From Arthrobacter cryoconiti (lineage in GTDB: Bacteria > Actinomycetota > Actinomycetes > Actinomycetales > Micrococcaceae): a stretch of DNA of 64,000 bases. The notes under the pieces are model-generated. The model ran no database searches. It had not been told where the DNA came from and saw only the letters and a program-made list of their open reading frames with translations. This document shows positions 16,664 to 26,472 of the stretch, piece by piece. Numbering within the stretch: position 1 is the first letter of the stretch; every line of letters starts with the position of its first letter. Both the position numbers and the translations under genes were made by a program. The stretch spans positions 496,001 through 560,000 of the forward strand of contig NZ_JAJJBU010000003.1 in the NCBI RefSeq assembly GCF_020905375.1. The letters run 5' to 3'.

Positions 16664-17281
16664 ATAATGCGGACTTGATCCCTCTGCGCTCAGACTGGCC
16701 CATGCCATGGACTCCAAAGCGGTTTTGGCGGCTGTCGCGCCGAGCCGGCGCCCGTGCAAGATCACGCTGTGAGGGGTGGAGTTGATCAGCCCAAATACTG
16801 CGTGGGCCTGGAGTCTGCGCAGCGAGGCATCTCGTTGTGGAAACAACCGCCCCAGCACGTCGACCCACAACTCCACGTAGCCGCGTTGGAGTGAGCGTAC
16901 TGACGCCAGGTCCTCCTCGCTGAGCGAGTCAAAGTCCCTGTCCTGGACACGAATGACATCAGGCTGAGCCAAGGCGAAGTCCACGTGGAAGGCAACGAGT
17001 CCGCGCAGTGCGCTGGCATCGGCATCCGCACTTGAGAGGACCGCTCGGCCCCCTGCCAGCAAGTCTTCGCTCACGCCCACAAGAAGCGCGCCGAGCAACG
17101 CTTGCTTACCACTGAAGTGCCTGTAAACAGCAGGCCCACTGACGCCCGCTGCAGCCCCGAGGTCTTCGATGGAAACGCCGTTGAAACCACGTGAGGCAAA
17201 GAGCGCGGCGGCTGATTGGAGCAGTACGGCACGGCGGTTGGCTTTCGCCTGGGTACGCGTGGTGGCGGTTGGCTCAATCAT
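16652..17281 (-). CDS. TetR-family regulator
   Basis: A 210-residue TetR/AcrR protein. The N-terminal HTH is clear: RRAVLLQSAAALFASRGFNG, then GVSIEDLGAAAGVSGPAVYRHFSGKQALL. The C-terminal ligand domain is of the type seen in acyl-CoA-responsive TetRs. ATG 17281 is chosen because AGGA ends 6 bases upstream; 17287 would have no spacing. It is divergent from the carboxylase-dehydrogenase operon, with a 22-bp palindrome in the gap. Repression of the leucine-degradation genes, relieved by an acyl-CoA intermediate, is the likely role, and a TetR gene also flanks the homologous M. tuberculosis cluster. Confidence 0.88.
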   Translation of the reverse strand: MIEPTATTRTQAKANRRAVLLQSAAALFASRGFNGVSIEDLGAAAGVSGPAVYRHFSGKQALLGALLVGVSEDLLAGGRAVLSSADADASALRGLVAFHVDFALAQPDVIRVQDRDFDSLSEEDLASVRSLQRGYVELWVDVLGRLFPQRDASLRRLQAHAVFGLINSTPHSVILHGRRLGATAAKTALESMAWASLSAEGSSPHYLAS

Positions 17282-17317
17282 CGTCATTCCTAGTGCTGGA
17301 CATCACGGAAATCTCAG

Positions 17318-17339
17318 ACTAACCTGAAACTCAGTTAGT
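17318..17339. promoter_or_regulatory. Candidate TetR operator
   Basis: An imperfect palindrome with outer arms ACTAAC and GTTAGT and inner arms CTGA and TCAG, centred in the gap between the TetR gene and the carboxylase operon. Size and position fit a TetR operator that controls both directions. Confidence 0.6.
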
Positions 17340-17421
17340 GGTTATTAACTTAGCATGTGGATTTGGCTGGTGTAAGGCGCCAATCTACGAGGCCCGTCAC
17401 CGGGGAATGGATTACTTGTCA

Positions 17422-19029
17422 ATGGAGACTTTGCAAAGTCGTGTGGACCCGTCGGGGGCGGCCTTTGGGCGCAACGAATCAGCCCAGCGCCTGCTGGTAG
17501 CTGAATTAGGCGAACGCTTGCGCGTCACGGCCCTTGGTGGGACGCAAAAATCACGTGAGCGTCATGTGGCGCGAGGAAAGCTTCTGCCCCGGGACAGGGT
17601 GGATCGGCTCCTCGACGACGGAAGCCCGTTTTTGGAAATTGCCCCTTTGGCTGCCAACGGCATGTACGACGACGCGTCCCCAGGCGCGGGGGTCATCGCG
17701 GGTATCGGCCTGGTACAGGGGCGGCACGTGGTGATCGTCTCCAACGATGCCACGGTCAAGGGCGGTACCTATTACCCGATGACCGTCAAGAAGCACCTTC
17801 GGGCACAGGAGATAGCGCTGGAGAACCGGCTGCCATGCATCTACTTGGTGGATTCCGGTGGAGCGTTTTTGCCTAAGCAAGACGAAGTGTTTCCGGACCG
17901 AGAGCACTTCGGCCGGATTTTCTTCAACCAAGCTCAGCTATCAGCAAAAAAGATTCCACAGATCGCCTCGGTCATGGGCTCTTGCACCGCGGGCGGCGCG
18001 TACGTCCCGGCCATGAGTGATGAAACTGTCATTGTCCGCAACCAAGGCACCATCTTCCTTGGCGGCCCGCCCCTGGTAAAGGCCGCCATTGGCGAAATAG
18101 TGACGGCAGAGGAGCTTGGGGGAGGCGATGTGCATGCTCGGATTTCCGGCGTCGTGGATCACCTGGCAGAAAATGACGAACATGCTCTGGCGATAGTCCG
18201 TGACATCGTCGCGACACTGCCGGGGAACCCAAAGCCAGCATGGGAAATTCGGGCCACCGAGGAGCCTGTGGTGAACCCCGACGAGATCTATGGTGCTGTT
18301 CCCACAGATCTGAACACTGCCTTTGACATTCGTGAGGTTATTGCGCGGATAGTGGACGGAAGCAGATTCCACGAATTCAAGAAGGAATACGGCACCACGC
18401 TCGTCACCGGCTTTGCCACCTTGCACGGTCATCCCGTGGGAATCGTTGCCAATAATGGCGTGCTGTTTAGCGAGTCAGCCCTGAAGGGTGCTCACTTCAT
18501 TGAGTTGTGTGACCAACGCGGAATCCCGCTGATCTTTTTGCAAAACCTCAACGGTTTCATGGTTGGAAAAGACTACGAACAAGGTGGCATTGCCAAGCAT
18601 GGCGCCAAGATGGTCACTGCCGTGGCAACCGCCCGAGTACCTAAGCTGACGGTTATTGTGGGCGGTTCCTTTGGTGCTGGCAACTATTCCATGTGTGGCC
18701 GCGCCTACTCGCCCCGCTTCTTGTGGATGTGGCCGGCCGCCCGCATTTCCGTTATGGGCGGTAATCAGGCTTCCTCAGTGCTGGCGACGGTCAAGCGGGA
18801 CCAGTTTGAACGCCAGGGCCAAGAGTGGTCACTCGAGGATGAAACCGCATTCAAGGCGCCCATCAAGGCCCAATATGAGGACCAGGGCAGCCCGTATTAT
18901 TCCTCGGCTCGGCTCTGGGACGACGGTGTGATCGATCCCGCTGACACTCGCACCGTGCTGGGCCTTGCCCTGGACGTCTGCGCCCGTACCCCACTTCCGG
19001 AGACATCCTTCGGCCTCTTTAGAATGTGA
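17422..19029 (+). CDS. accD1: Methylcrotonyl-CoA carboxylase beta (carboxyltransferase)
   Basis: The carboxyltransferase subunit that moves CO2 from biotin to the acyl-CoA; 535 residues, normal for 3-methylcrotonyl-CoA carboxylases. Landmarks are [60 protein letters not shown] and [19 protein letters not shown]. The leucine-type substrate fits these motifs and the neighbours. In-frame starts exist at 17338, 17407 and 17422; 17422 gives the usual METL start but its SD (GGGGA at 17402-17406) is distant, so the start is uncertain. The biotin-carrier subunit follows after 7 bases. Confidence 0.88.
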   Translation: METLQSRVDPSGAAFGRNESAQRLLVAELGERLRVTALGGTQKSRERHVARGKLLPRDRVDRLLDDGSPFLEIAPLAANGMYDDASPGAGVIAGIGLVQGRHVVIVSNDATVKGGTYYPMTVKKHLRAQEIALENRLPCIYLVDSGGAFLPKQDEVFPDREHFGRIFFNQAQLSAKKIPQIASVMGSCTAGGAYVPAMSDETVIVRNQGTIFLGGPPLVKAAIGEIVTAEELGGGDVHARISGVVDHLAENDEHALAIVRDIVATLPGNPKPAWEIRATEEPVVNPDEIYGAVPTDLNTAFDIREVIARIVDGSRFHEFKKEYGTTLVTGFATLHGHPVGIVANNGVLFSESALKGAHFIELCDQRGIPLIFLQNLNGFMVGKDYEQGGIAKHGAKMVTAVATARVPKLTVIVGGSFGAGNYSMCGRAYSPRFLWMWPAARISVMGGNQASSVLATVKRDQFERQGQEWSLEDETAFKAPIKAQYEDQGSPYYSSARLWDDGVIDPADTRTVLGLALDVCARTPLPETSFGLFRM

Positions 19030-19036
19030 GCCAGCC

Positions 19037-21166
19037 ATGACTTTTCCTTTTGACACCGTCCTGGTGGCTAACCGTGGCGAGATTGCCTGCCGCGTCATTA
19101 GAACGCTGCGCGCCTTAGGCGTCCGCTCAGTGGCCGTTTATTCCGAGGCCGACGCCGGCGCCCGTCACGTGCGTGAAGCAGACCAGGCCGTTTGCATCGG
19201 ACCGGCAGCGGCTTCGGAAAGCTATTTGAACATTGACGCCGTCGTGCAGGCATGTAAGAGATCCGGAGCGCAGGCAGTCCACCCGGGCTATGGTTTTCTC
19301 TCGGAAAACTTGGCGTTTGCACAAGCCCTCGATGCTGCTGGCATCACGTTTATTGGTCCCAACATTGAGGCCTTGAACGTCATGGGGGATAAAATTCGTT
19401 CAAAGAATCATGTCTCCGAAGCAGGGGTTCCGGTGACCCCGGGAATCTCCCGTCCGGGGCTGACGGACGCAGACTTGATCGCGGCGGCGCCTGGCATCGG
19501 GTTTCCTCTTCTCATCAAGCCGTCGGCCGGCGGCGGAGGCAAGGGCATGCATGAGGTGTTCAGTGCCGGAGAGCTACCGGGTGCGCTGGCCACGGCCCGA
19601 CGCGTTGCTGCCAGTTCTTTCGGCGATGACACCCTGTTTTTGGAAAGACTCGTCTCCACTCCGCGCCACATCGAAGTGCAGATCTTGGGCGACAACTTTG
19701 GCAACGTAGTCCATCTTGGCGAGCGGGAATGCTCTCTCCAACGCCGCCACCAAAAGGTCATTGAAGAGGCACCGTCTCCACTGCTGGATGGCTTGGACGA
19801 CGATGGCGCCACCCGGGCACGCATCGGAGCCGCGGCTTGTGCTGCGGCCGCAAGTGTCAACTACACGGGAGCCGGGACAGTAGAATTTCTGGTCTCGGAT
19901 GAGAACCCACAAGAGTTCTTCTTCATGGAGATGAACACACGTCTCCAAGTTGAGCACCCCGTCACAGAAATGGCTGTCCGGGCAGCAGGAAAAACCCTGG
20001 ATCTTGTCGAATGGCAGTTGCGGATAGCAGCTGGGGAACGGCTGGACTTTACCCAGGAAGAAATTAGCTTCGAAGGTCACGCCGTGGAAGCCCGGGTGTA
20101 CTCGGAGAGTCCCGCCCAAGGATTCTTGCCCGCATCCGGAACGGTTATAGTCCTCGATGAGTCCGTGGCGCAGCGCCCCGGAGTACGCGTGGATAGTTCC
20201 TTGATGCAAGGGTTGGAAATTTCCGCCAACTACGACCCCATGCTGGCCAAGGTTATTGCCTGGGGCGCAGACCGCACCGAAGCTCTGGCCCGGCTGGACG
20301 CTGCACTGCGGGACTACGTGGTGCTCGGGGTACCAACCAACGTTGAGTATCTTCGCTTGCTTCTTGCTGACGCCGACGTTATCTGTGGGCGCCTTGATAC
20401 AAACCTGATTGAGCGCAAGCTACCGGACATGACGTTCCGGACGCCTGCTGCTAGTGACTACTCTGCTGCAGCCTTGTTCACACGAGCCACGGGGGCGCCT
20501 TCGAACGTTGACGGACGCCAGTATCGCGAGGACCTCCAACAGGGACGCCCGTGGAACCGAACTGACGGCTGGCGGCTTGGCGATTCTGCCCCGTGGCACA
20601 TGAGCCTTGCCGGTCCCGGGCGTTCTGCGGTGATCGCGGTCAGCGGCAAGGAGACGCAGAAGGTGCGCGGCGAAACCGCCGGAACCTCCGACGTCGTCCA
20701 GGTGAGTGGCCTGGGTGCAAGCGATGGCACCGAACACAGTGTCCGGCTCACCGGAATCCACGACGGGGTACTGTCGCTGACATGGGATGGGGAGCTGGTG
20801 CGCTACACCGTTGCCCGGAACCAAAACACTGTGATTTTAGGTGCCGAAGGCTGGAGTGCCCGTTTTCAAGTGCTGGATCGCGATGCGGCGACAGCTCGGA
20901 TGCTCGCAGAGATAGAACATGAGGACGCCGCAGCTGATCCGGATGTGCGCAGTCCCATGCCGGGAACCGTGACGGTCGTCAGTGTCCAAAGCGGTGATCG
21001 TGTGGCTGCCGGAGACGTGCTCCTTGCTGTGGAGGCTATGAAGATGGAGCACCAGCTCCTCGCCGCCGTCTCCGGGATAGCGCACATTTCCGTCGCCATC
21101 GGCAGTGTTGTCAAGGCTGAACAAATTGTTGCCACCATCGAAGCAGAAACTCCTGAAGGGGAATAA
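19037..21166 (+). CDS. accA1: Acyl-CoA carboxylase alpha (biotin carboxylase-BCCP)
   Basis: A 709-residue subunit that carboxylates its own biotin with ATP and bicarbonate. The N-terminal biotin carboxylase domain (1-450) has the ATP-grasp loop KPSAGGGGKGMHEV, ECSLQRRHQKVIEEAPSP, and EMNTRLQVEHPVTE. A middle BT-like region follows. The C-terminal biotin carrier domain (about 635-705) has the biotinylated Lys in VEAMKMEHQL. The start ATG 19037 begins MTFPFDTVLVANRGEIACRV, the family-standard N terminus. Paired with the beta subunit upstream, it most likely forms 3-methylcrotonyl-CoA carboxylase. Confidence 0.92.
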   Translation: MTFPFDTVLVANRGEIACRVIRTLRALGVRSVAVYSEADAGARHVREADQAVCIGPAAASESYLNIDAVVQACKRSGAQAVHPGYGFLSENLAFAQALDAAGITFIGPNIEALNVMGDKIRSKNHVSEAGVPVTPGISRPGLTDADLIAAAPGIGFPLLIKPSAGGGGKGMHEVFSAGELPGALATARRVAASSFGDDTLFLERLVSTPRHIEVQILGDNFGNVVHLGERECSLQRRHQKVIEEAPSPLLDGLDDDGATRARIGAAACAAAASVNYTGAGTVEFLVSDENPQEFFFMEMNTRLQVEHPVTEMAVRAAGKTLDLVEWQLRIAAGERLDFTQEEISFEGHAVEARVYSESPAQGFLPASGTVIVLDESVAQRPGVRVDSSLMQGLEISANYDPMLAKVIAWGADRTEALARLDAALRDYVVLGVPTNVEYLRLLLADADVICGRLDTNLIERKLPDMTFRTPAASDYSAAALFTRATGAPSNVDGRQYREDLQQGRPWNRTDGWRLGDSAPWHMSLAGPGRSAVIAVSGKETQKVRGETAGTSDVVQVSGLGASDGTEHSVRLTGIHDGVLSLTWDGELVRYTVARNQNTVILGAEGWSARFQVLDRDAATARMLAEIEHEDAAADPDVRSPMPGTVTVVSVQSGDRVAAGDVLLAVEAMKMEHQLLAAVSGIAHISVAIGSVVKAEQIVATIEAETPEGE

Positions 21167-21167
21167 C

Positions 21168-22331
21168 GTGCCAAATTTTGAACTCAACGAGGAATATCAA
21201 GACCTCAGCGACATGGTCAGGGACTTCGCCGACAACGTGGTGGCACCCGTGTCCGCTAAGCACGACGAGGAGCACAGCTTCCCGTATGAAGTGGTTGCGC
21301 AGATGGGCGAGCTGGGCCTGTTTGGCCTACCGTTCCCGGAGGAACACGGTGGCATGGGTGGGGACTACTTTGCTTTGTCCCTTGCCTTGGAACAGTTGGG
21401 CCGGGTGGACCAGTCGGTTGCTATCACGTTGGAGGCCGGCGTCTCGCTAGGCGCCATGCCCATCTACCGGTTCGGTACGGAGGCACAAAAACAGGAGTGG
21501 CTGCCATCCCTTGCCGCCGGTACTTCACTCGCTGGCTTTGGTCTCACTGAGCCTGACGCAGGGTCCGACGCCGGGGGTACCGCCACGAAGGCTCGCCTTG
21601 ATGGAGGGGAGTGGATCATTGACGGAAACAAGCAGTTCATCACCAACTCCGGCACTTCCATCACCAAGTTTGTGACGATGACAGCCGTGACCGGAACTTC
21701 GGTGCGTGCCGACGGGTCCATCAAGAAGGAAATCTCCACCATTTTGGTGCCCAATGGCACACCCGGATTCACTGTTGAAAAGGCGTACAACAAAGTTGGT
21801 TGGAATGCCTCCGACACCCACCCGTTGACTCTGGTGGACGTACACGTCCCCGAAGAAAACTTGATTGGTGTGCGCGGGCGCGGGTACGCGAACTTTCTCT
21901 CGATCTTGGATGAAGGCCGGATCGCAATTGCAGCACTAGCCACCGGTACAGCGCAGGGCTGCGTGGATGAAGCCGTTCGCTATGCCAAGGAACGCTCCGC
22001 CTTCGGCCACAACATCGGGCACTACCAAGGCGTCTCCTTCAAGATCGCCCGTATGCAGACCCGTGCTCACACTGCGCGGTTGGCGTACTACGACGCCGCT
22101 GCCCGCATGCTGGCAGGCAAGCCGTTCAAGACGGAAGCTGCCATCGCTAAGATGGTGGCAAGCGAGGCGGCCATGGACAATGCCCGTGACGCTACACAGG
22201 TATTTGGCGGTTACGGCTTCATCAACGAATTCCCGGTAGCCCGCCACTACCGCGATTCAAAGATCTTGGAAATCGGGGAGGGCACCACCGAAGTCCAGCT
22301 CATGCTCATTGCCCGCGACCTGGGCTTGTGA
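21168..22331 (+). CDS. Acyl-CoA dehydrogenase (short/branched-chain)
   Basis: An FAD enzyme that oxidises an acyl-CoA at C2-C3; 387 residues. Landmarks are LAGFGLTEPDAGSDAGGTAT, ITNSGTS, ERSAFGHNIGHYQGVSFKIA and the C-terminal QVFGGYGFINEFPVARHYRD. The GTG at 21168 follows GAAGGGG and lies two bases after the carboxylase stop. By position it should oxidise isovaleryl-CoA or 2-methylbutyryl-CoA. A Glu is present at residue 371 (EIGEGTTE), the MCAD-type catalytic position, whereas classical isovaleryl-CoA dehydrogenases have a small residue there and use another Glu. The exact substrate is therefore open. Confidence 0.9.
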   Translation: MPNFELNEEYQDLSDMVRDFADNVVAPVSAKHDEEHSFPYEVVAQMGELGLFGLPFPEEHGGMGGDYFALSLALEQLGRVDQSVAITLEAGVSLGAMPIYRFGTEAQKQEWLPSLAAGTSLAGFGLTEPDAGSDAGGTATKARLDGGEWIIDGNKQFITNSGTSITKFVTMTAVTGTSVRADGSIKKEISTILVPNGTPGFTVEKAYNKVGWNASDTHPLTLVDVHVPEENLIGVRGRGYANFLSILDEGRIAIAALATGTAQGCVDEAVRYAKERSAFGHNIGHYQGVSFKIARMQTRAHTARLAYYDAAARMLAGKPFKTEAAIAKMVASEAAMDNARDATQVFGGYGFINEFPVARHYRDSKILEIGEGTTEVQLMLIARDLGL

Positions 22332-22366
22332 ACCTCGCCACCCGAAGCAAGTGAAAGGTACTAGCG

Positions 22367-23131
22367 ATGATTGACAAAGAAGTTGCGTCCGCGGCGGTTG
22401 CCATAGAGGACATCCACAATGGTGCGTCCTTAGCCGTTGGCGGTTTTGGTCTGTGCGGCATCCCGGTAGCGCTCATCCAAGCCCTCCACGACGCCGGAAC
22501 GAGCGAGTTGGAAACGATCTCCAACAACTGCGGAGTGGATGACTGGGGACTTGGCGTACTGCTCACCGATGGACGTATCCGCCGCACCATCTCCTCCTAT
22601 GTGGGGGAGAACAAAGAGTTTGCCCGCCAATTCCTGGCCGGCGAGCTTGAAGTAGAGCTCACTCCGCAGGGTACCTTGGCCGAAAAACTCAGGGCAGGCG
22701 GAGCTGGTATCCCGGCGTTCTACACCGCAGCAGGGGTGGGGACACAGGTCGCTGATGGTGGACTGCCGCGCAAGTACGACGGCGCAGGTGGGGTTGCTAT
22801 TGCTTCCGAGCCTAAGGAGGTGCGCACGTTCAACGGCGCCGACTTTGTGCTCGAAGAGTCATTGAACCCTGATTTCGCGTTGGTGCACGCCTGGAAGGGC
22901 GATCGCCATGGCAACCTCGTCTTTCACGCTACCGCCATGAACTTCAACCCGCTATGCGCCATGGCGGGGAAAATTACGATCGCTGAAGTCGAGGAACTTG
23001 TTGAGCCTGGGGAACTGGATCCCGAACACATCCATGTTCCCGGCATCTTCATCCAACGCGTGGTCCACGTTCCGGCAGGCGCACCCGGTAGCGAGAAAAG
23101 AATTGAAAAACGAACGGTCAAGGAGGCATAA
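22367..23131 (+). CDS. scoA: 3-oxoacid CoA-transferase subunit A
   Basis: The alpha subunit of the enzyme that activates acetoacetate with CoA from succinyl-CoA; 254 residues, cytoplasmic. The glycine-rich [18 protein letters not shown] and the [14 protein letters not shown] segments are family hallmarks, as is the C-terminal [15 protein letters not shown] tail. In a leucine pathway this enzyme recycles the acetoacetate released by HMG-CoA lyase. The catalytic Glu is on subunit B, immediately downstream. The ATG at 22367 follows GAAAGG. Confidence 0.93.
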   Translation: MIDKEVASAAVAIEDIHNGASLAVGGFGLCGIPVALIQALHDAGTSELETISNNCGVDDWGLGVLLTDGRIRRTISSYVGENKEFARQFLAGELEVELTPQGTLAEKLRAGGAGIPAFYTAAGVGTQVADGGLPRKYDGAGGVAIASEPKEVRTFNGADFVLEESLNPDFALVHAWKGDRHGNLVFHATAMNFNPLCAMAGKITIAEVEELVEPGELDPEHIHVPGIFIQRVVHVPAGAPGSEKRIEKRTVKEA

Positions 23132-23133
23132 CC

Positions 23134-23787
23134 ATGGCACTGACACGCAACGAGCTTGCAGCCCGGGTAGCCCGGGAATTGCACAACGGCCAGTACGTCA
23201 ATCTGGGCATCGGTATGCCAACTCTGATCCCTAACTACATCCCTGACGGGGTGGAGGTGGTGTTGCACTCTGAGAATGGAATTCTGGGCACGGGCCCCTA
23301 CCCGTTGGAGGCCGACGTCGACCCTGACCTGATCAATGCAGGGAAGGAAACCGTCACCGTCAACAAGGGCGCAGCATTCTTTGACTCAGCGCTGTCCTTT
23401 GGCATGGTACGCGGCGGACACGTGGATGTCGCCGTCTTGGGTGCCATGCAGGTGGCGCAAAACGGTGACCTCGCCAACTGGATGATTCCGGGAAAGATGG
23501 TCAAGGGCATGGGCGGTGCCATGGACCTCGTCTTTGGTGCAAAGAAACTGATCGTCATGATGGAACATACCGACAAGGCCGGCAATCCGAAGATTTTGGA
23601 GAGCTGCACACTGCCGCTGACAGGCAAGGGATGCGTTGACTTGATAGTCACTGACCTGGCCGTCATTGAAATACGTGAGAACACGCTGATACTCAAAGAA
23701 CTGGCGCCGGGCGTGAGCGTAGAGGCGATAATCGCAGCCACCGGCGCGCCCCTGAACTTTGATATGTACGATTCGAGGAACGCATGA
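23134..23787 (+). CDS. scoB: 3-oxoacid CoA-transferase subunit B
   Basis: The beta subunit, 217 residues. [14 protein letters not shown] and [14 protein letters not shown] are diagnostic; the Glu in SENG is the nucleophile that forms the glutamyl-CoA thioester. [20 protein letters not shown] and [13 protein letters not shown] also match. The SD AAGGAGG spans the end of scoA, so the two subunits are translationally linked. The stop overlaps the MaoC start (ATGA). Confidence 0.93.
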   Translation: MALTRNELAARVARELHNGQYVNLGIGMPTLIPNYIPDGVEVVLHSENGILGTGPYPLEADVDPDLINAGKETVTVNKGAAFFDSALSFGMVRGGHVDVAVLGAMQVAQNGDLANWMIPGKMVKGMGGAMDLVFGAKKLIVMMEHTDKAGNPKILESCTLPLTGKGCVDLIVTDLAVIEIRENTLILKELAPGVSVEAIIAATGAPLNFDMYDSRNA

Positions 23788-24263
23788 GTGATCAACCTCG
23801 AGTCACCCAACGCGGCCTGTTCTACGAGGAACTCGAAACTGGGGTCGTCTATGTACATAAGCCCGGGCGGACCATGACGGAGACGGACAACGTCCTTTTC
23901 ACCACCATGACCATGAACACCCAGGCACTGCACCTCGACGCCGCGTGGAGCGCTTCACAGCCGTTTGGCCAACGGCTCATGAACTCCATGTTCACCCTAG
24001 CCACCATGGTGGGGCAGTCTGTGGCGCAATTGACGCAAGGCACCATCGTGGCACAGCTGGGCATGGGGGAGATTTCCTTCCCACACCCCCTCTTTCACGG
24101 TGACACCCTGTACACAGAGACCATCGTGACCGAGAAAAGGCTCTCTTCCTCCCGCCCCGGGCAGGGAATTGTCACCATGACCCATACCGGCCGCAACCAG
24201 GACGGAGTGGTGGTGGGCAAAGCCAGCCGTACCGCCTTGTTCTGGCTCAAACCCGAAGACTAG
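23784..24263 (+). CDS. MaoC-family enoyl-CoA hydratase
   Basis: A 159-residue single hot-dog-fold MaoC protein. It opens [20 protein letters not shown] and has the hydratase-type N-terminal Asn/His region ([20 protein letters not shown]). M. tuberculosis Rv2499c occupies the same place between a CitE-like lyase and an acyl-CoA dehydrogenase. A likely job is hydration of 3-methylglutaconyl-CoA (or of mesaconyl/itaconyl-type C5-CoA), the only leucine step otherwise without a gene here. No crotonase-fold hydratase is in the cluster. The start ATG overlaps the scoB stop. Confidence 0.85.
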   Translation: MSDQPRVTQRGLFYEELETGVVYVHKPGRTMTETDNVLFTTMTMNTQALHLDAAWSASQPFGQRLMNSMFTLATMVGQSVAQLTQGTIVAQLGMGEISFPHPLFHGDTLYTETIVTEKRLSSSRPGQGIVTMTHTGRNQDGVVVGKASRTALFWLKPED

Positions 24264-24318
24264 CTCAGCACACTACGCGAAGGAACACACCATCAGCACC
24301 GCGCACAAAACCTTCACC

Positions 24319-25116
24319 ATGGGCCCGGCACTACTTTTCGCCCCCGCCGACCGGCCCGAAAGGTATCTAAAGGCCGCCGAGCGATCGGACGCCGTCATTC
24401 TTGATTTAGAAGACGCAGTGGCACCTGACGCCAAAGCACAAGCACGTGAGCACTTGGTCGCTAACCCCCTGGACCCGGCCACCACCATGGTGCGTGTGAA
24501 CGCGCTCAGTACAGCTGAGAGCACCCTGGACTTGGCGGCATTGGCCCGCACCCGGTACCGCACCATCATGGTGGCCAAAGCGGAAGATCCGGGCGCGATT
24601 GCTGCGCTCGCCGACTACAACGTGGTGGCCCTGTGTGAAACGGCGGCAGGCATTATGGCCGCCGCAGAGTTGGCCAAGTTGCCCAACGTCGTCGCGTTGA
24701 TGTGGGGTGCGGAGGACCTGGTGGCATCCCTTGGCGGTACGTCCAGCCGCTTCGCGGATGGTTCTTACCGGGCCATTGCGACCCACGCACGTTCATTGAT
24801 GTTGCTGGCGGCCGGGGCCGGAGGGAAAACGGCAATTGACTCGATCTATGCAGATATCCCAGATCTGCCGGGGCTTGCCGAGGAAAGCGAGGACGCCGTT
24901 GCCAGTGGATTCGGCGCAAAGGCGTGCATTCATCCAAGCCAGGTCGCCGTCATCCGCGAGTCCTACCGGCCCTCCGATGTTGACGTCGCGGCAGCAACAC
25001 AACTACTGGCTGCTGCTTCTGCGGCGGGCACGGGCGTCTTCGCCTATCAGGGAAAAATGGTGGATGGGCCCATTCTTAAGCACGCCCAGGAAACATTGCG
25101 TCGAGCCGGGGTATAG
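24319..25116 (+). CDS. CitE-like (HpcH/HpaI) beta-hydroxyacyl-CoA lyase
   Basis: A 265-residue TIM-barrel lyase. ALLFAPADRPERY, VILDLEDAVAPDAK (metal-binding region), ALCETAAGIMAAAELA, LMWGAEDLVASLGG and FGAKACIHPSQV are the family motifs. The M. tuberculosis homologue in the same cluster (Rv2498c) is reported to cleave both HMG-CoA and citramalyl-CoA, linking leucine catabolism to itaconate breakdown; this gene is the natural counterpart. The first ATG (24319) has no SD. AAGGA at 24280-24284 sits 7 bases before an in-frame ATC (24292) that would add nine residues expected from homologues, so initiation may occur there. Confidence 0.87.
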   Translation: MGPALLFAPADRPERYLKAAERSDAVILDLEDAVAPDAKAQAREHLVANPLDPATTMVRVNALSTAESTLDLAALARTRYRTIMVAKAEDPGAIAALADYNVVALCETAAGIMAAAELAKLPNVVALMWGAEDLVASLGGTSSRFADGSYRAIATHARSLMLLAAGAGGKTAIDSIYADIPDLPGLAEESEDAVASGFGAKACIHPSQVAVIRESYRPSDVDVAAATQLLAAASAAGTGVFAYQGKMVDGPILKHAQETLRRAGV

Positions 25117-25199
25117 GGCTGGAGTGATCTATAACTGCTTGCACAGCGGTTTATGAGTGGGTGTGCCCACGCTTTGCCGGAGTACGGAATACTAGAACC

Positions 25200-26414
25200 A
25201 TGCAGCATCGCAAAGTGATCATTCTTGGCTCCACCGGTTCGGTAGGTACGCAGGCGATCGACGTCCTGGCACGTGCGGTGAAACCGGACGGCACACCACG
25301 GTTCACCGTTACCGCTCTCAGTGCTGGTGGGGGGAACCTTGAGTTACTGGCTGAGCAAGCAGTAGAAACGCGTGCACTTGCCATCGGAATCGCCTCGGAC
25401 GACGCCGCCGCCCTCCGGACGCTGATCGCTAGCCGTGCCGCCGCGGTAGGGGTCCACGGCTATGCCCCGGAGATCGTGAGTGGCCCAACCGCCTCCTCCG
25501 TCATAGCGGCCTGGGATGCTTATGGTCCGGACGCCGCGGACGTTGTTTTGAATGGGATTACCGGTTCTATCGGCCTAGCTCCCACACTGTCGGTCCTGGG
25601 TACTGGAGCCATCTTGGCTTTGGCGAACAAGGAATCACTGATTGTGGGCGGCCAGCTTGTTAAGGATGCGGCTTCGCCTGGGCAGTTGGTTCCCGTTGAT
25701 TCTGAGCATTCGGCGCTCGCACAGGCGCTACGCTGCGGTACTGCTGCGGAAGTGCACAAACTGGTGATTACCGCCTCCGGTGGCCCATTCCGTGGCCGCA
25801 GCCGGAACGAATTGGCGGGTGTCACGCCTGCGCAGGCACTCAAGCACCCCACGTGGTCCATGGGGCCAATGGTCACCACGAACTCTGCCACGTTGGTCAA
25901 CAAGGGGCTGGAAGTCATCGAGGCGCACTTGCTCTTTGATGTCCCGCTGGAGAAAATCGAAGCCGTGGTCCACCCTCAATCGGTCGTGCACTCCATGGTG
26001 GAATTCACTGACGGTTCAACGCTGGCCCAGTGTTCACCACCGGACATGCGACTGCCTATCGCTTTGGGGTTGGGCTGGCCCGATCGCGTTCCGGGTGCCG
26101 TGCAGGCGTGCGATTGGACCAAGGCTGCCACTTGGACTTTTGAGCCGCTGGACAACGTGGCCTTCCCCGCCGTCGAGCTGGCCAAGGAAGCTGCAAGGCG
26201 GGGCAGTACCTGCCCGGCTGTTTACAATGCGGCGAATGAGGAGGCTGTTCACGCCTTCCACGCCGGAAAGATGAGTTTCTTGGGCATCGTTGACACTATT
26301 GCGGAAGTTCTCAGCGAACATGCACCTGATTCGGAGCTGACTATCGGTTCGGTGCTGGATGCTGAAGCGTGGGCGCGCACTCGAGCCAACGAGTTACTGG
26401 CCGCGAAGAGATGA
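25200..26414 (+). CDS. dxr: 1-deoxy-D-xylulose-5-phosphate reductoisomerase
   Basis: The second enzyme of the non-mevalonate isoprenoid route; makes MEP from DXP with NADPH. The 404-residue protein has the Rossmann start [27 protein letters not shown], the metal/substrate motif [10 protein letters not shown], and [20 protein letters not shown] with [12 protein letters not shown] 25200 has no SD, but AATACT (25188-25193) is a -10 candidate 6 bases upstream, suggesting a leaderless message. The order dxr, site-2 protease, ispG, GNAT matches M. tuberculosis, although here a four-kilobase stretch includes two inserted small operons. Confidence 0.94.
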   Translation: MQHRKVIILGSTGSVGTQAIDVLARAVKPDGTPRFTVTALSAGGGNLELLAEQAVETRALAIGIASDDAAALRTLIASRAAAVGVHGYAPEIVSGPTASSVIAAWDAYGPDAADVVLNGITGSIGLAPTLSVLGTGAILALANKESLIVGGQLVKDAASPGQLVPVDSEHSALAQALRCGTAAEVHKLVITASGGPFRGRSRNELAGVTPAQALKHPTWSMGPMVTTNSATLVNKGLEVIEAHLLFDVPLEKIEAVVHPQSVVHSMVEFTDGSTLAQCSPPDMRLPIALGLGWPDRVPGAVQACDWTKAATWTFEPLDNVAFPAVELAKEAARRGSTCPAVYNAANEEAVHAFHAGKMSFLGIVDTIAEVLSEHAPDSELTIGSVLDAEAWARTRANELLAAKR

Positions 26415-26472
26415 CTCATATAGACACAGACGTTTCTTTTATAACGGGTAACCACTAGCCGGAAAGTTGATT

